A stretch of 64,000 nucleotides of DNA, taken from positions 186,001 through 250,000 of the forward strand of contig NZ_CP017834.1 of assembly GCF_001907975.1 (NCBI RefSeq). Direction: 5' to 3'. A program made the translations under genes and the position numbers. Shown in pieces: positions 45,963 to 54,944 of the stretch. The notes beneath the pieces were generated by a model. The model ran no database searches. It worked only from the letters and a program-made list of their open reading frames with translations, and was not told the DNA's origin. This stretch comes from Silvanigrella aquatica (lineage in GTDB: Bacteria > Bdellovibrionota_B > Oligoflexia > Silvanigrellales > Silvanigrellaceae). How positions within the stretch are numbered: position 1 is the stretch's first letter; every line of letters starts with the position of its first letter.

Positions 45963-47933
45963 ATGTCGACAAATACACATTCTCATAAACAAATTGAAGT
46001 TCTTGCTTCTCAAATACTTTATCATAAAAAACTTTATTATAGCGGACGTAGCATTATAAGTGATGCTGAATTCGATGCCATGGAGGAAAATTTGAAAAAA
46101 ATTTCCCCACATCATCCCGTATTATCTATGGTAGGATATAAGTTTGAAAATTCGGGCAAAAAAATTCCACATCAACTTCCTATGTTATCACTTGCTAAAA
46201 CGTATTCCATTGAGGATTTATTTGAATTTTTATGCAAAAATCCTTGCGTCATTATGGATAAAATTGATGGTATGGCTCTTGCTATTGAGTATGACGAGCA
46301 GGGGAGATTTTTAAGAGCATCAACAAGGGGCAATGGTAAATTCGGCGAAGATGTCTCTGAGCACGTTTTTCATATACAAAATATCCCAAAAAAAATTGAA
46401 ATGAATCCAAAATGGGTTGGTTGTACCTTTGAAGTTCGCGGTGAAGTCTATTTCCCTTTGTCTAAGTTCAAAATGTTTGAGGATCGCTTTGATAGCTTTC
46501 GCAATGCTGTTCCTGGAACCTTAGGTAGGAAAGAGGTAGAAGAGGCTGTTGATGTCTTAAGAGTTTTGCAATTTTGTGTTTATGATATACTAGTATTTGA
46601 TAATAAAAATCAGCATATTTCAGCTAAAGAATTTCCAAATATATTTCATATTGAGCCCGATTATTTTGAAAAAATGAAATTAACACAAAAAATAGGATTT
46701 TCAGAAAATACTGAACATATTGCTCCCTTTTCGGCTCCTCAATCTGCAGCGGATTTATCACAGGATTTAGAAAAATGGTATGAAAAATCGAGAGACTATC
46801 AAATTGATGGCATTGTATTTCGTTTTCGTGATGAAATAATTTGGGAGAATTTAGGGACTACAGCACATCACCCAAGAGGAAGTCTTGCATTTAAGCAAGC
46901 GGGCGAAACGGCGCAAACGGAAATTCTAGCTATTGAAGAAAATATTGGACGCAGTGGTAAAATAAGTTTTCGTGCAAAATTAAAAACAGTAGAGTTATCT
47001 GGTGCGAAAATATCTTATGCTACGTTGCATAATGCGGAGTTTATTGAACAAGGTAACTATTCCGTAGGTGCAAAAGTGGAAATCATCCGTAGCGGAGAAG
47101 TGATTCCTGCTATCGTGAAGTTGATAGCGCCTTCCGGCACTCCCTTTGTTCTTCCAAAGGTATGCAAATGCGGCTTTCCTTTAAAACGTCAGGGTCCCGA
47201 TTTAATGTGCCTTGAAAAAAGATCTTGTAACTTTAAAGATCAAGAAAGCTTGGTTTATTTTGTTTCTTCGCTCGATATTATGGGCGTATCTGACAAAATT
47301 GTCTTAAAAATAAGAGAGGCCGGACTCGTCCAGGAACCTGCTGATTTTTATAAATTAACAGTGGAAGATCTCTTACAGATTGAGGGTTTTGCTCAAAAAT
47401 CTTCTGAGAACGTCATAGCTGCTATTCAAAATTCAAAAAAAATACCTTTAGCCCAGTTTTTAACTTCGTTGGGATTAAAGCGCGGTGGTGCTGTTAAATG
47501 TCAAGAAGTAGCAAAAAAATGCGTTACTTTAGAAAATGTTTTGAATTTAAAAATGGAAAGTTTACTAGAGGAAAAAGGTTGGGCGAAAAAATCCGCAGAA
47601 GATTTTGTTGAATCCCTAAAAGACAAAGAAAAATTAATTCAAAATTTATTAAAATATGTTGAAGTGCTTGATGATGAATCTGGTATTCAAGTTTTAAGTC
47701 AGAGTGATCATCCTTATTTTGGCAAACATATTTGCATTACAGGGTCACTTTCGCGTCCTCGGGATGAGTATAAAAAAATGCTTGATAAAGTTGGTGCTAA
47801 ATTAGTTTCTGCCGTGAGTGCCAAGACAGATTTTCTTGTATGTAATGAAACATCTTCATCTTCAAAATATAAAGATGCAGTTAAGCATAATGTTACAATA
47901 ATTACAGAAAATGAGTTTGCTTCAAAATTTTAA
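45963..47933 (+). CDS. ligA: NAD-dependent DNA ligase
   Basis: The 656-residue protein is close to the usual 670. It has the Ia NAD-binding region (YHKKLYYSGRSIISDAEFDA), the adenylation motif IMDKIDGMALAIEY with the catalytic lysine, the STRGNGKFGEDVSEHV segment and FEVRGEVYFP. An OB fold (IEENIGRSGKISFRAKLKTV) follows, then a four-cysteine zinc finger (CKCGFPL, LMCLEKRSCNF), helix-hairpin-helix repeats and a C-terminal BRCT domain (FGKHICITGSLSRPRDEY). It seals nicks during replication and repair. K-I-D-G-M differs slightly from the common K-x-D-G-L/A. Its last 12 bases overlap the convergent ComEC-like gene. Confidence 0.95.
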   Translation: MSTNTHSHKQIEVLASQILYHKKLYYSGRSIISDAEFDAMEENLKKISPHHPVLSMVGYKFENSGKKIPHQLPMLSLAKTYSIEDLFEFLCKNPCVIMDKIDGMALAIEYDEQGRFLRASTRGNGKFGEDVSEHVFHIQNIPKKIEMNPKWVGCTFEVRGEVYFPLSKFKMFEDRFDSFRNAVPGTLGRKEVEEAVDVLRVLQFCVYDILVFDNKNQHISAKEFPNIFHIEPDYFEKMKLTQKIGFSENTEHIAPFSAPQSAADLSQDLEKWYEKSRDYQIDGIVFRFRDEIIWENLGTTAHHPRGSLAFKQAGETAQTEILAIEENIGRSGKISFRAKLKTVELSGAKISYATLHNAEFIEQGNYSVGAKVEIIRSGEVIPAIVKLIAPSGTPFVLPKVCKCGFPLKRQGPDLMCLEKRSCNFKDQESLVYFVSSLDIMGVSDKIVLKIREAGLVQEPADFYKLTVEDLLQIEGFAQKSSENVIAAIQNSKKIPLAQFLTSLGLKRGGAVKCQEVAKKCVTLENVLNLKMESLLEEKGWAKKSAEDFVESLKDKEKLIQNLLKYVEVLDDESGIQVLSQSDHPYFGKHICITGSLSRPRDEYKKMLDKVGAKLVSAVSAKTDFLVCNETSSSSKYKDAVKHNVTIITENEFASKF

Positions 47934-49079
47934 ATTTGCAAATTTCATGCGAGCTAAAAATAGTTTTTTTTGTTTATAGCAATCCATTGAAATCCATAAA
48001 AAGAGAAGAATCGTATTTAAATATAAAAGTCCATTTAATGTAAAAAGAGGATTTTGTTTATTAAATGGGTTTATATTTGCATAGGGATTATCGAATGCAA
48101 ATGAAATTTGTTTTAAAAAAAACAATGAGATATCAAGACATTTAATAATAATGGGATAGAATAAAAATTGATCAGGTATGAATAAAGCGAGTAAAGATAA
48201 CGGTGCAATAAAAAAGCAAACTACAGGGAGAGCTAATATATTTGCTAAACAGGAATTCATTAAATTGATTTCTGAAAAAGGATAAAGGATGAAACCTGTA
48301 AAAAAAGAAGTTAAAGTTGTACTTAAAACAGTTTTAAAAATAAGATGATTTTCTTGAAGTAAGTAATTTGAGAAATAAATCGCCATTTGTGCTACTGTGG
48401 CTCCTAATGCAGAGAGTAAAAAAGAATAATTAATAAATACGTTTCCGAAAATAAATGAGGTTAAAATGATGACTGAAATTTTTGAAAATGTCTGATTCAT
48501 AATATAAGGAAATTGTTTAAATATAGATATGTATTGAGCTTGGATTGTAGGCAATTGAATAAAGTAAAACAGCGAAAAGACTCTTATAAGTGCCCCTGTA
48601 CAGCCAAATAGGGAGCAAATTAAAAGTGAAATGAGTAATGAAGAAGTCAATTTTACATAATATATGACTTTTATTAATAGAGATGGCTTTACAATATTTT
48701 TTAGAATTGTAAATGTGATTTTAGATAAAAAATAGCTAAATAGCATAGCTAAGGGAACAACTTGTCCTCCTGAGATGGCGAGGAGGTGCATGAGTCCCGA
48801 GCTTTGCAATGATTTTGCTTCACTGAAACTCAATTTTCTAATATTTCCAAGAAAATTAAGTGCTAAGTTTTTTTCAATCATGTTTTCAGATATGAGCATG
48901 GCTTTGTTTTCAGCCCATGAAGATAAATTTATAATTAATTTAAACAAACCATTTTCCTTAATAAATAACGGTAAATCATTTAATAAAATGATAATAGTGA
49001 CATAGCTTAATATTGAGAAAAAAATAGATTTTGCAATTTGATTTTTAATAGATAGATTTAAGTGTTTTTCTTTTGCCAT
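47922..49079 (-). CDS. ComEC/Rec2-like protein, channel domain only
   Basis: The 385-residue protein has 9-10 membrane helices and the core ComEC motif LQSSGLMHLLAISGGQVVPL (family: S-G-L-x-H-L-L-A-I-S-G-x-H-V), with the later LFGCTGALIRVFSLF and NSCLANILALPVVCF segments. ComEC forms the inner-membrane channel for DNA uptake. The normal protein is about 700 residues, with an N-terminal OB domain and a C-terminal metallo-beta-lactamase domain; both are absent here, and the usual histidine of S-G-x-H-V is glutamine. It may be a reduced channel working with separately encoded domains, or a decayed gene. GGGAG precedes the ATG. Confidence 0.75.
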   Translation of the reverse strand: MAKEKHLNLSIKNQIAKSIFFSILSYVTIIILLNDLPLFIKENGLFKLIINLSSWAENKAMLISENMIEKNLALNFLGNIRKLSFSEAKSLQSSGLMHLLAISGGQVVPLAMLFSYFLSKITFTILKNIVKPSLLIKVIYYVKLTSSLLISLLICSLFGCTGALIRVFSLFYFIQLPTIQAQYISIFKQFPYIMNQTFSKISVIILTSFIFGNVFINYSFLLSALGATVAQMAIYFSNYLLQENHLIFKTVLSTTLTSFFTGFILYPFSEINLMNSCLANILALPVVCFFIAPLSLLALFIPDQFLFYPIIIKCLDISLFFLKQISFAFDNPYANINPFNKQNPLFTLNGLLYLNTILLFLWISMDCYKQKKLFLARMKFANLKF

Positions 49080-49242
49080 AAAAGTGAAGCTCCCGAGTTG
49101 TAAGAGGAGTTGTGATTTTGCCTTACCTTTTTAAGGTTTTACTGCTAGAGTTCAAAAATGAATCAAAAGCGGCAAAAAAGAATTCATTTGTATGTGGCAA
49201 AGCAAATTTTTTATCGCATAATGAACTTAGGGTCTATTCAGC

Positions 49243-49274
49243 TTGACGGCACAGGTGTTTTTTGCAAATTATAT
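49243..49274 (+). promoter_or_regulatory. Possible promoter of tRNA-Arg
   Basis: TTGACG at 49243-49248 is a good -35. The -10 is less clear: AAATTA gives a 17-base spacer and TTATAT gives 20. Transcription would start only a few bases before the mature tRNA. Confidence 0.35.
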
Positions 49275-49281
49275 AAAATGA

Positions 49282-49358
49282 GTCGCCATAGCTCAGTTGT
49301 ATAGAGCACTTCTTTCCTAAAGAAGGGGTCGCAGGTTAGAGTCCTGCTGGTGACGCCA
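49282..49358 (+). tRNA. tRNA-Arg (anticodon CCU)
   Basis: The 77 bases fold into a full cloverleaf. The acceptor stem GTCGCCA pairs with TGGTGAC (one G-U), the D stem is GCTC/GAGC, the anticodon stem is CTTCT/AGAAG with loop TTCCTAA (anticodon CCT, reading AGG), and the T stem is GCAGG/CCTGC. The CCA end is encoded. It is a single-copy gene in this window. Confidence 0.95.
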
Positions 49359-49410
49359 TCTTAGTCCCGTGTTATGTCTATGAATGAGTGCGTACGAATG
49401 AGGGGGGCTT

Positions 49411-49635
49411 ATGTTTTTTGCTGACTATTCTGAAATAGAGGAGTTTTTAGAAAGACTCCACCACACGCCTGCGATCTACTCTTCTGCTCCGACTCCAAAT
49501 ATAGCAATTAACAATGATTTGAATAAGTTAGGAATCGATGCTATGAAGTTGTCCTCAGACTTTGCCAATGCAAAGTTAAAAATTGAAGACAAGGATATGA
49601 ACCGTGAATCTGCAGAGAGAACCCGAAATTCATAA
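49411..49635 (+). CDS. Small hypothetical protein
   Basis: The 74-residue product is polar and largely helical (SEIEEFLERLHH, KLSSDFANAKLKIEDKD), without signal peptide or membrane segment. GGGGGG lies 7-10 bases before the ATG, a plausible ribosome site. Its last 32 bases overlap the start of the DUF2335-like gene in another frame, so the two form a unit just after the tRNA. No family recognised. Confidence 0.5.
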   Translation: MFFADYSEIEEFLERLHHTPAIYSSAPTPNIAINNDLNKLGIDAMKLSSDFANAKLKIEDKDMNRESAERTRNS

Positions 49636-50140
49636 TATCCCTCATAGTTCTTTAAGTCTTTTTAAACAGCAACAAAATGAAAATTCATCTGCAAAAGTAG
49701 GTTTTGTCTTTCAAAATTCTAATAATTTTCACCATTTTTTACCTAAACCTGAAGAGACAAGAGTTTATCAAGAACTTTATCCCAATTTTATCGATAAAAT
49801 GATGTATTCGTTTGAATCGGAATCTGTTCATCGGCGCAATCTTGAAAAAGAGGCTTCCGAACACAAGAAATTAATGAGTGAAAAACTTGTGGACTCACAA
49901 GTATTAAGTCAAATGAAATATTTAGAAATTGAATATAGAGAGCAGAAACATCGTCATGTCAAATTTTACGTGGCGCTTTGTATTGGTTTGATAGTTTTTT
50001 TTAGTTCTTTTTGGTTACAAATTGAAAATAAAATAGCCTTTATTGGCTTATATATCTTATTAGCGGTTTTAGGAATTTCTCCGAGCCATTTATTTATTAA
50101 AAAAAATAATACAGAATTGCCAAAGTCAAATAAGATCTAA
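49604..50140 (+). CDS. DUF2335-like membrane protein
   Basis: The 178-residue protein starts with GTG 49604, preceded by AAGGA at a suitable distance. An N-terminal polar region of about 60 residues is followed by the DUF2335-like motif YPNFIDKMMYSFESESVHRR, a charged helix (LEKEASEHKKLMSEKLV) and two C-terminal membrane helices (FYVALCIGLIVFFSSFWLQ and FIGLYILLAVLGI). Members are often found on mobile DNA or near toxin-like genes, and their function is unknown. It overlaps the preceding small gene. Confidence 0.65.
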   Translation: MNLQREPEIHNIPHSSLSLFKQQQNENSSAKVGFVFQNSNNFHHFLPKPEETRVYQELYPNFIDKMMYSFESESVHRRNLEKEASEHKKLMSEKLVDSQVLSQMKYLEIEYREQKHRHVKFYVALCIGLIVFFSSFWLQIENKIAFIGLYILLAVLGISPSHLFIKKNNTELPKSNKI

Positions 50141-50192
50141 ATAGGCATAGAGTTGTGCTGTAATGACAATCATTTAATAGCTGGTTTTTAAA

Positions 50193-50429
50193 TTAAGTAT
50201 TATTATCAAGATCCTCTTTGCTGGAACTTTCTTCAATGACCTCATTGCATTTGCGACAAGTGTATTTGATTTTAGAAGGGCGTGTTGTAATGCCAAATGT
50301 GACGAGAAACCATCCTATTCCCGAATACTCGGCAACAGGTGTGACCATGTGGTGATGCCTATCAAAACCATCACGACAAGTTTTTACAGTTGATTTAACA
50401 AGGTTCGATTTTGCTTGATTTTCGCTCAT
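50193..50429 (-). CDS. Small protein with a C-x-x-C knuckle
   Basis: The 78-residue product has one hydrophobic stretch (YSGIGWFLVTFGITTRP) and then KYTCRKCNEVIEES, a C-x-x-C knuckle. An upstream cysteine (KTCRDGFDRHHHM) and a histidine triplet could complete a metal site. AGGGG precedes the ATG. No family recognised. It converges with the DUF2335-like gene and is upstream, on the opposite face, of nothing else; probably monocistronic. Confidence 0.55.
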   Translation of the reverse strand: MSENQAKSNLVKSTVKTCRDGFDRHHHMVTPVAEYSGIGWFLVTFGITTRPSKIKYTCRKCNEVIEESSSKEDLDNNT

Positions 50430-50581
50430 TGTGATATACCCCTACTTAAAAAACACAGGCATTAATTTATTAAGCTATACTCTGTTTTATTTGAATGATC
50501 TACTCGAAAAAAAATGCATTCATTAAAGAAAAAACTTATTTATTATGAATAAATAAGTTTTTGCAAGCTTTTAAATTTTAA

Positions 50582-51532
50582 TTAGACGGCTTTTTTGTGA
50601 GTAATTTCGGAAGTGGTCAGCAATGATTTCTCAGATTCCATTTTTTTAGATATTTTTGTTATTGGTTTATCATCGCGATTTGGTAATTTTATATCATAAA
50701 TTAATTTGAAACTTTTTAATACCTTGATCATGATCCAAGTTTGGTCAAATTGCCACCATTCCCATCCGTGTTTTGCGGCACGGGGTTGCGCGTGGTGGTT
50801 ATTGTGCCAACCTTCACCGAAGGCAATCAGTCCTACCCACCAGTTATTACGTGAATCATCGTTGGTATTATTAGGACGTGTCCCCCATTTGTGAGTTGCT
50901 GAATTCACAAACCATGTTACATGGTAACCGCTTACAAGTCTGACAAAGACGGCCCAAACTGTGAAGCTGATAGCACTGTACCAATCGAAACCGGGAGTAT
51001 TACCTAGAAAGCCACCTAAAGTTAATATAAGCAGACCAACAACAATTTGAATTAAAATCATATTATTTTCTAAGAATAAGTAATATTTGTTGCGTGCAAT
51101 GTCGGGGCAGTAATGTGAAACTTCTTCAACTGAGTTTAAGTCCGCACGACGATTGAAGATAAACCCAATATGTGAGTGCCAAAAGCCTTTATTCATATCA
51201 TGAGGATCTTCTGGTTTATCGGAATAAGCGTGGTGCACGCGGTGCTGACCTATCCAAGAAATAGGCCCCCCTTGGCAAGCTAAAGTACCGCAGAAAGCCA
51301 CGAAATATTCTAAAGGTTTTACAGCTTTAAACCCCTTGTGGGAGAGTAACCTGTGGAAACCAAAGGTAATTCCTACCATCCCACACAAGTAGTGCATAAT
51401 GACAAAGGCAATAAAAGCAGGCCATGTAAAGAAAAACCAGCATAATGTCAATGCAATTGCATGCACTGCTGAAATCCATAAGAAATTTCGCCAGTTGAAC
51501 TTCACGATAGAAGCCGATTCCCTTAATTTCAT
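50582..51532 (-). CDS. Acyl-CoA/acyl-lipid delta-9-type desaturase
   Basis: From the ATG at 51532 (GAGG upstream; a GTG 6 bases earlier is less likely) the product has 316 residues. It carries the three histidine clusters of stearoyl-CoA-type desaturases: GFHRLLSHKGF, GQHRVHHAYSDKPEDPHD and GEGWHNNHHAQPRAAKHGWEW, with four membrane helices in two pairs. It inserts a double bond in saturated acyl chains using O2 and a di-iron centre, adjusting membrane fluidity. It is distinct from the desaturase at 7.1 kb. It lies next to a decayed acyltransferase gene, and both belong to lipid metabolism. Confidence 0.92.
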   Translation of the reverse strand: MKLRESASIVKFNWRNFLWISAVHAIALTLCWFFFTWPAFIAFVIMHYLCGMVGITFGFHRLLSHKGFKAVKPLEYFVAFCGTLACQGGPISWIGQHRVHHAYSDKPEDPHDMNKGFWHSHIGFIFNRRADLNSVEEVSHYCPDIARNKYYLFLENNMILIQIVVGLLILTLGGFLGNTPGFDWYSAISFTVWAVFVRLVSGYHVTWFVNSATHKWGTRPNNTNDDSRNNWWVGLIAFGEGWHNNHHAQPRAAKHGWEWWQFDQTWIMIKVLKSFKLIYDIKLPNRDDKPITKISKKMESEKSLLTTSEITHKKAV

Positions 51533-51731
51533 AAACACCTCAATAACTTGAATTAACGGCTCAATGCCGCTGTCACTTTATCTATTTTATAATTAAATAG
51601 GCTTTATCAACGTAAAAGTATTGTAAAGATGGTATCTGTTTGAAATTATTGAATTAAATTATCCGTAAAGAAATGAAAATACAAAGAGTGCATGCTTTTT
51701 CAAAGGAATAATGATCATCTCCCTGCATAAA

Positions 51732-52025
51732 TTAAATATTTAAAATAGGAGTAAAGCATGAATTTATTGCAGAGTTAAATAAGGGTCTTTTAAAATCGAG
51801 TAGCATTGATCCATCTGAGGTTGTTGCTTCAGGAAAAATAATAACATTGAAACCACTAATTAAAATATTTGAAATGTTTTTTATTTCTTCTTTAGAATTT
51901 AATTTAAATATTAAAAGAATAAATTTATTTTTAAAAATGATTTTAACTAAAATAGATATTATAAAATAAGATATTACTGTTTGAAATATAAGAATAATTT
52001 TGTAAAGAAATAAAATAAAGTTCAT
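51732..52025 (-). pseudogene. Degenerate PlsC-type acyltransferase
   Basis: The 97-codon frame has an N-terminal membrane helix followed, after a short spacer, by NVIIFPEATTSDGSMLLDFK and RPLFNSAINSCFTPI. This is the F-P-E-G-T-x-S-x-G region of 1-acylglycerol-3-phosphate acyltransferases, with G changed to A. The H-x-x-x-x-D catalytic motif and about 70 residues that should lie before it are missing. The protein ends where the family continues; in another frame just downstream (near 51690-51720) QGDDHYSF may be the relic of the next motif. Upstream, a good ribosome site precedes ATG 52042, whose frame stops after six codons. Deletion and frameshift make an inactive remnant likely. Confidence 0.6.
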
Positions 52026-52277
52026 TTGAATTTATTGCTCATTGTTTAACCTTTTTTAAAGGATTTATTTAATTATTTTAAATATGTGACAAATATTTAA
52101 AGAAATATATATGTCATATTATCTCTTATAAAAAGCTGATTAAACTTATTATCATTGATGAATTAATAATTTTTTTCATTCAAAAATCCACATAATAATG
52201 TGATACAGAAGCAAAGTTATATTAGAAAATAATACCTCTATTTAAAAAATATTTCTTAATTATTATCTTTTTCTATT

Positions 52278-53843
52278 TTAAGATGAAATTGTAAAATTTT
52301 TATCGCGAAAAAAATATTTTACAAATGACACTATAAATAATTTAAGATTGACATTTGATTTTTTGATGCTTGTTGAGTGGACTGCATGACCTATCTCAAA
52401 CAATATTTTCCATTGCGTAAATAATGTTTTATAAGCATTTACCAATGTTTTGTTGTTGACCCATATATGAGCGGCCTCTGCGCCTGCTCCATTAATCTCA
52501 ACAATTTCAAGATCTCTTCCTTCTTTTAAGCTTTCTTGATTTTTGTATTTTAAATCGATACGGCCAAAATAAAATTCTGGAATTTGTTTAGAGATGCGAT
52601 CAATTTCTAAAGTTAATTTTTCAGTTATTAAATGCGTTCCATTTTGAAAAATAGTGCCTTGGCAATGATTTCCGCATTTCGATAAATAAATTTTTTCTCC
52701 TTGGCAAGGTATTTCATTGAGCTTATCCTTGAGACGTGAAAAATATATAGATGATATGATGCGTGCTCTTTTATCGCTAAGAATCAAATTTCCAATATTC
52801 TTATTTCCGTCACCAATAATAAAGGGAAAAACCTTATTAGTTATAGAGAATATCATTCCCATTTTTTCAGCAGGATATCTTATATAAAAAATATCTGCTT
52901 CATTTTCATATGCACTGAATTTTTGAACTACAATATCAAAATCACTGGTTAAAATATAATTATTGAGTTCTTCTTCGTTTTGAATAATACGAACACCAAA
53001 TCCTCTTTGACCGAAATCTGGTTTTAATACTAACGGATAATAAAATTTATTATCTGATAATAATTTGCAAACATGAGATAATGATTTTGATTTATTTAAT
53101 TTAATGCACTTTAGTGTTGATGAATCATCACTATCTAGATATTTTAGAAAATCCCACTTCGATTCTCCTATTAAGCCACCATTGATGATATTTTTATTTG
53201 CATAAAATGGTATCAATATGCTTTTGTATTTTAAAGACAAAAAAATGTAGATAAAAAATGAGGGGATATATAAAATAAATGACGGCCAAAATTCAAAATA
53301 TAAAAATTTTCTCCATGAATACAAAAGTGATTTTAATTCCCAATAACTCGAAATTTTTTGAATTATAAATTTTATAGTATGAAAAAATAGAACAATAATT
53401 ATAAATCCTATAAACCAGTGATTTGTGAAAGTTTTAAATAACTCTTTTCCACTAATTAGTGCAATTATAGTCCATGAATTTACAGTTATTAATGTGATAA
53501 TTATAAAATTTAATATGGGATATTTTAGTATACCTGCGCCAATATATGTTGGCATTCTTGTTCCCGGAATAATTCTGGATACAATAATTGAAAAAGTCAT
53601 TAAATTTTTTGTATTCATATTTTTTAATTTTTTTAAAAATTTAACTTTTTTTTCTAAATTAAATTTTAAAATTATAAAACCTATAAAATACAATCCGAGA
53701 TCGCCAATTGATATACCTAAAAAGCATGCTAAAAATGCTTCGGCAAATGAAATTTTACCTTGATTAATTAAAATAATGCTTGAGGCAATTGCTATATCTT
53801 CAAGAATAAATGTGCCGATAAATATAGAGTAAAAATAAAGCAT
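52278..53843 (-). CDS. DedA-type membrane domain fused to an ATP-grasp domain
   Basis: Of 521 residues, about 1-170 form a DedA/SNARE-associated (VTT) membrane domain: GISIGDLGLYFIGF and SRIIPGTRMPTYIGAGILKY are its conserved loops. One or two more helices follow (about residues 185-215). Residues about 225-490 form an ATP-grasp domain: YYPLVLKPDFGQRGFGVRI (phosphate-binding), VVQKFSAYENEADI, and the magnesium site FGRIDLKYK with LEIVEINGAGAEAAHIW. DedA proteins flip or transport lipids such as undecaprenyl phosphate or PE; ATP-grasp enzymes ligate a carboxylate to an amine. A lipid-linked ligase is possible, but the reaction is unknown. Confidence 0.82.
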   Translation of the reverse strand: MLYFYSIFIGTFILEDIAIASSIILINQGKISFAEAFLACFLGISIGDLGLYFIGFIILKFNLEKKVKFLKKLKNMNTKNLMTFSIIVSRIIPGTRMPTYIGAGILKYPILNFIIITLITVNSWTIIALISGKELFKTFTNHWFIGFIIIVLFFHTIKFIIQKISSYWELKSLLYSWRKFLYFEFWPSFILYIPSFFIYIFLSLKYKSILIPFYANKNIINGGLIGESKWDFLKYLDSDDSSTLKCIKLNKSKSLSHVCKLLSDNKFYYPLVLKPDFGQRGFGVRIIQNEEELNNYILTSDFDIVVQKFSAYENEADIFYIRYPAEKMGMIFSITNKVFPFIIGDGNKNIGNLILSDKRARIISSIYFSRLKDKLNEIPCQGEKIYLSKCGNHCQGTIFQNGTHLITEKLTLEIDRISKQIPEFYFGRIDLKYKNQESLKEGRDLEIVEINGAGAEAAHIWVNNKTLVNAYKTLFTQWKILFEIGHAVHSTSIKKSNVNLKLFIVSFVKYFFRDKNFTISS

Positions 53844-54095
53844 TCGTGAACTCTTTTAAAAAGAAAAATTTTATATATTAATTTTGACACATTTTTAAAA
53901 ATAAAATCAAGTGTCACCTTATTGATTATTTTTTTGATAAATATAGATAATTTTGAAAGTTTAAAAAAGAAAGAAGTTATGCTCGATTGATATAATGCTG
54001 TATCCTATTTTTACATTGGCAAAGCAATTTAAGGAAAAAAAATTTAGAAAATCTACTTAAAGGAAACAAAATATTTCAATAAAAGAAGATTGAGT

Positions 54096-54944
54096 TTATC
54101 TATCTTTATTTATTTTATTATATAATTCCTTCGAATTTAAATTATATTTTTCCGCAATTTCTTTGCACGCTATTTTAAGAGGTAGTCCTTTTTCTGATAA
54201 TCTTTCTGCTTCTATCGCAGCTTCTTCTATAGATTTTGCCATCATCTCATTTTTGGGTAAATTTAGAGTAATTACAAATTCTCCCTGAATTTCATTTTGT
54301 TCTGAAAAATAGTGAATTATTTCTTTAATGAGTCCTATTTTATGTTCTTCAAATTTTTTAGAAATTTCTCTTGATACACATATTTTTATTTCTTGTTCAT
54401 GAAAAAAAATGTCTAAATTTTTTAAGCTTGCTAATAATCTTTTAGGACTTTCAAAAAAGACAGCAAGACAAGGAGTAACAGCCTGCCATTTTTCGAACTC
54501 TGAAAACTGTTCTTTTTGTGTTCTTCCTAAAAAAGCAGAAAAAAGATAGCGTGGCTGAATAAATCCACAGGCCGCTAATGCGGCAGTCATGCTACTCGGG
54601 CCAGGAATACTTTGAACTAAAACTCCCTTTTCATGCGCTTCTGCGACAAGGAGGGAGCCTGGATCGGAAATACAAGGTGTGCCTGCGTCGGTAATAATGG
54701 CCGCAGATTTTGTCGCTGAATTTAAAATTTTATCGATTAAATAACTGCATTTATTTTTTTCATTGTGTGTATGAAGGCTTTCGAATTGTGATTTAATTCC
54801 AAAATAACTTAATAATTTTCCGGAATGCCTCGTGTCTTCGCAGGCAATAAAGCTTACAGTAGATAAAATTTCTTTTGCTCTTGGAGAAAAATCATTTAAG
54901 GTACCAATTGGGGTAGCTACAATATACAGTATACCAGTTGTCAT
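54096..54944 (-). CDS. rsmI: 16S rRNA 2'-O-ribose C1402 methyltransferase
   Basis: The 282-residue protein matches RsmI in length and motifs: GILYIVATPIGTLNDFSPRA, ACEDTRHSGKLL, LITDAGTPCISDPG (here IITDAGTPCISDPGSLLV) and the SAM-site IPGPSSMTAALAACGF. FFESPKRLLASL follows. It methylates the ribose of C1402 in the ribosomal decoding centre. It is the last gene of a five-gene minus-strand operon; its ATG overlaps the stop of the MBL hydrolase gene by one base (TAATG). Confidence 0.96.
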   Translation of the reverse strand: MTTGILYIVATPIGTLNDFSPRAKEILSTVSFIACEDTRHSGKLLSYFGIKSQFESLHTHNEKNKCSYLIDKILNSATKSAAIITDAGTPCISDPGSLLVAEAHEKGVLVQSIPGPSSMTAALAACGFIQPRYLFSAFLGRTQKEQFSEFEKWQAVTPCLAVFFESPKRLLASLKNLDIFFHEQEIKICVSREISKKFEEHKIGLIKEIIHYFSEQNEIQGEFVITLNLPKNEMMAKSIEEAAIEAERLSEKGLPLKIACKEIAEKYNLNSKELYNKINKDR

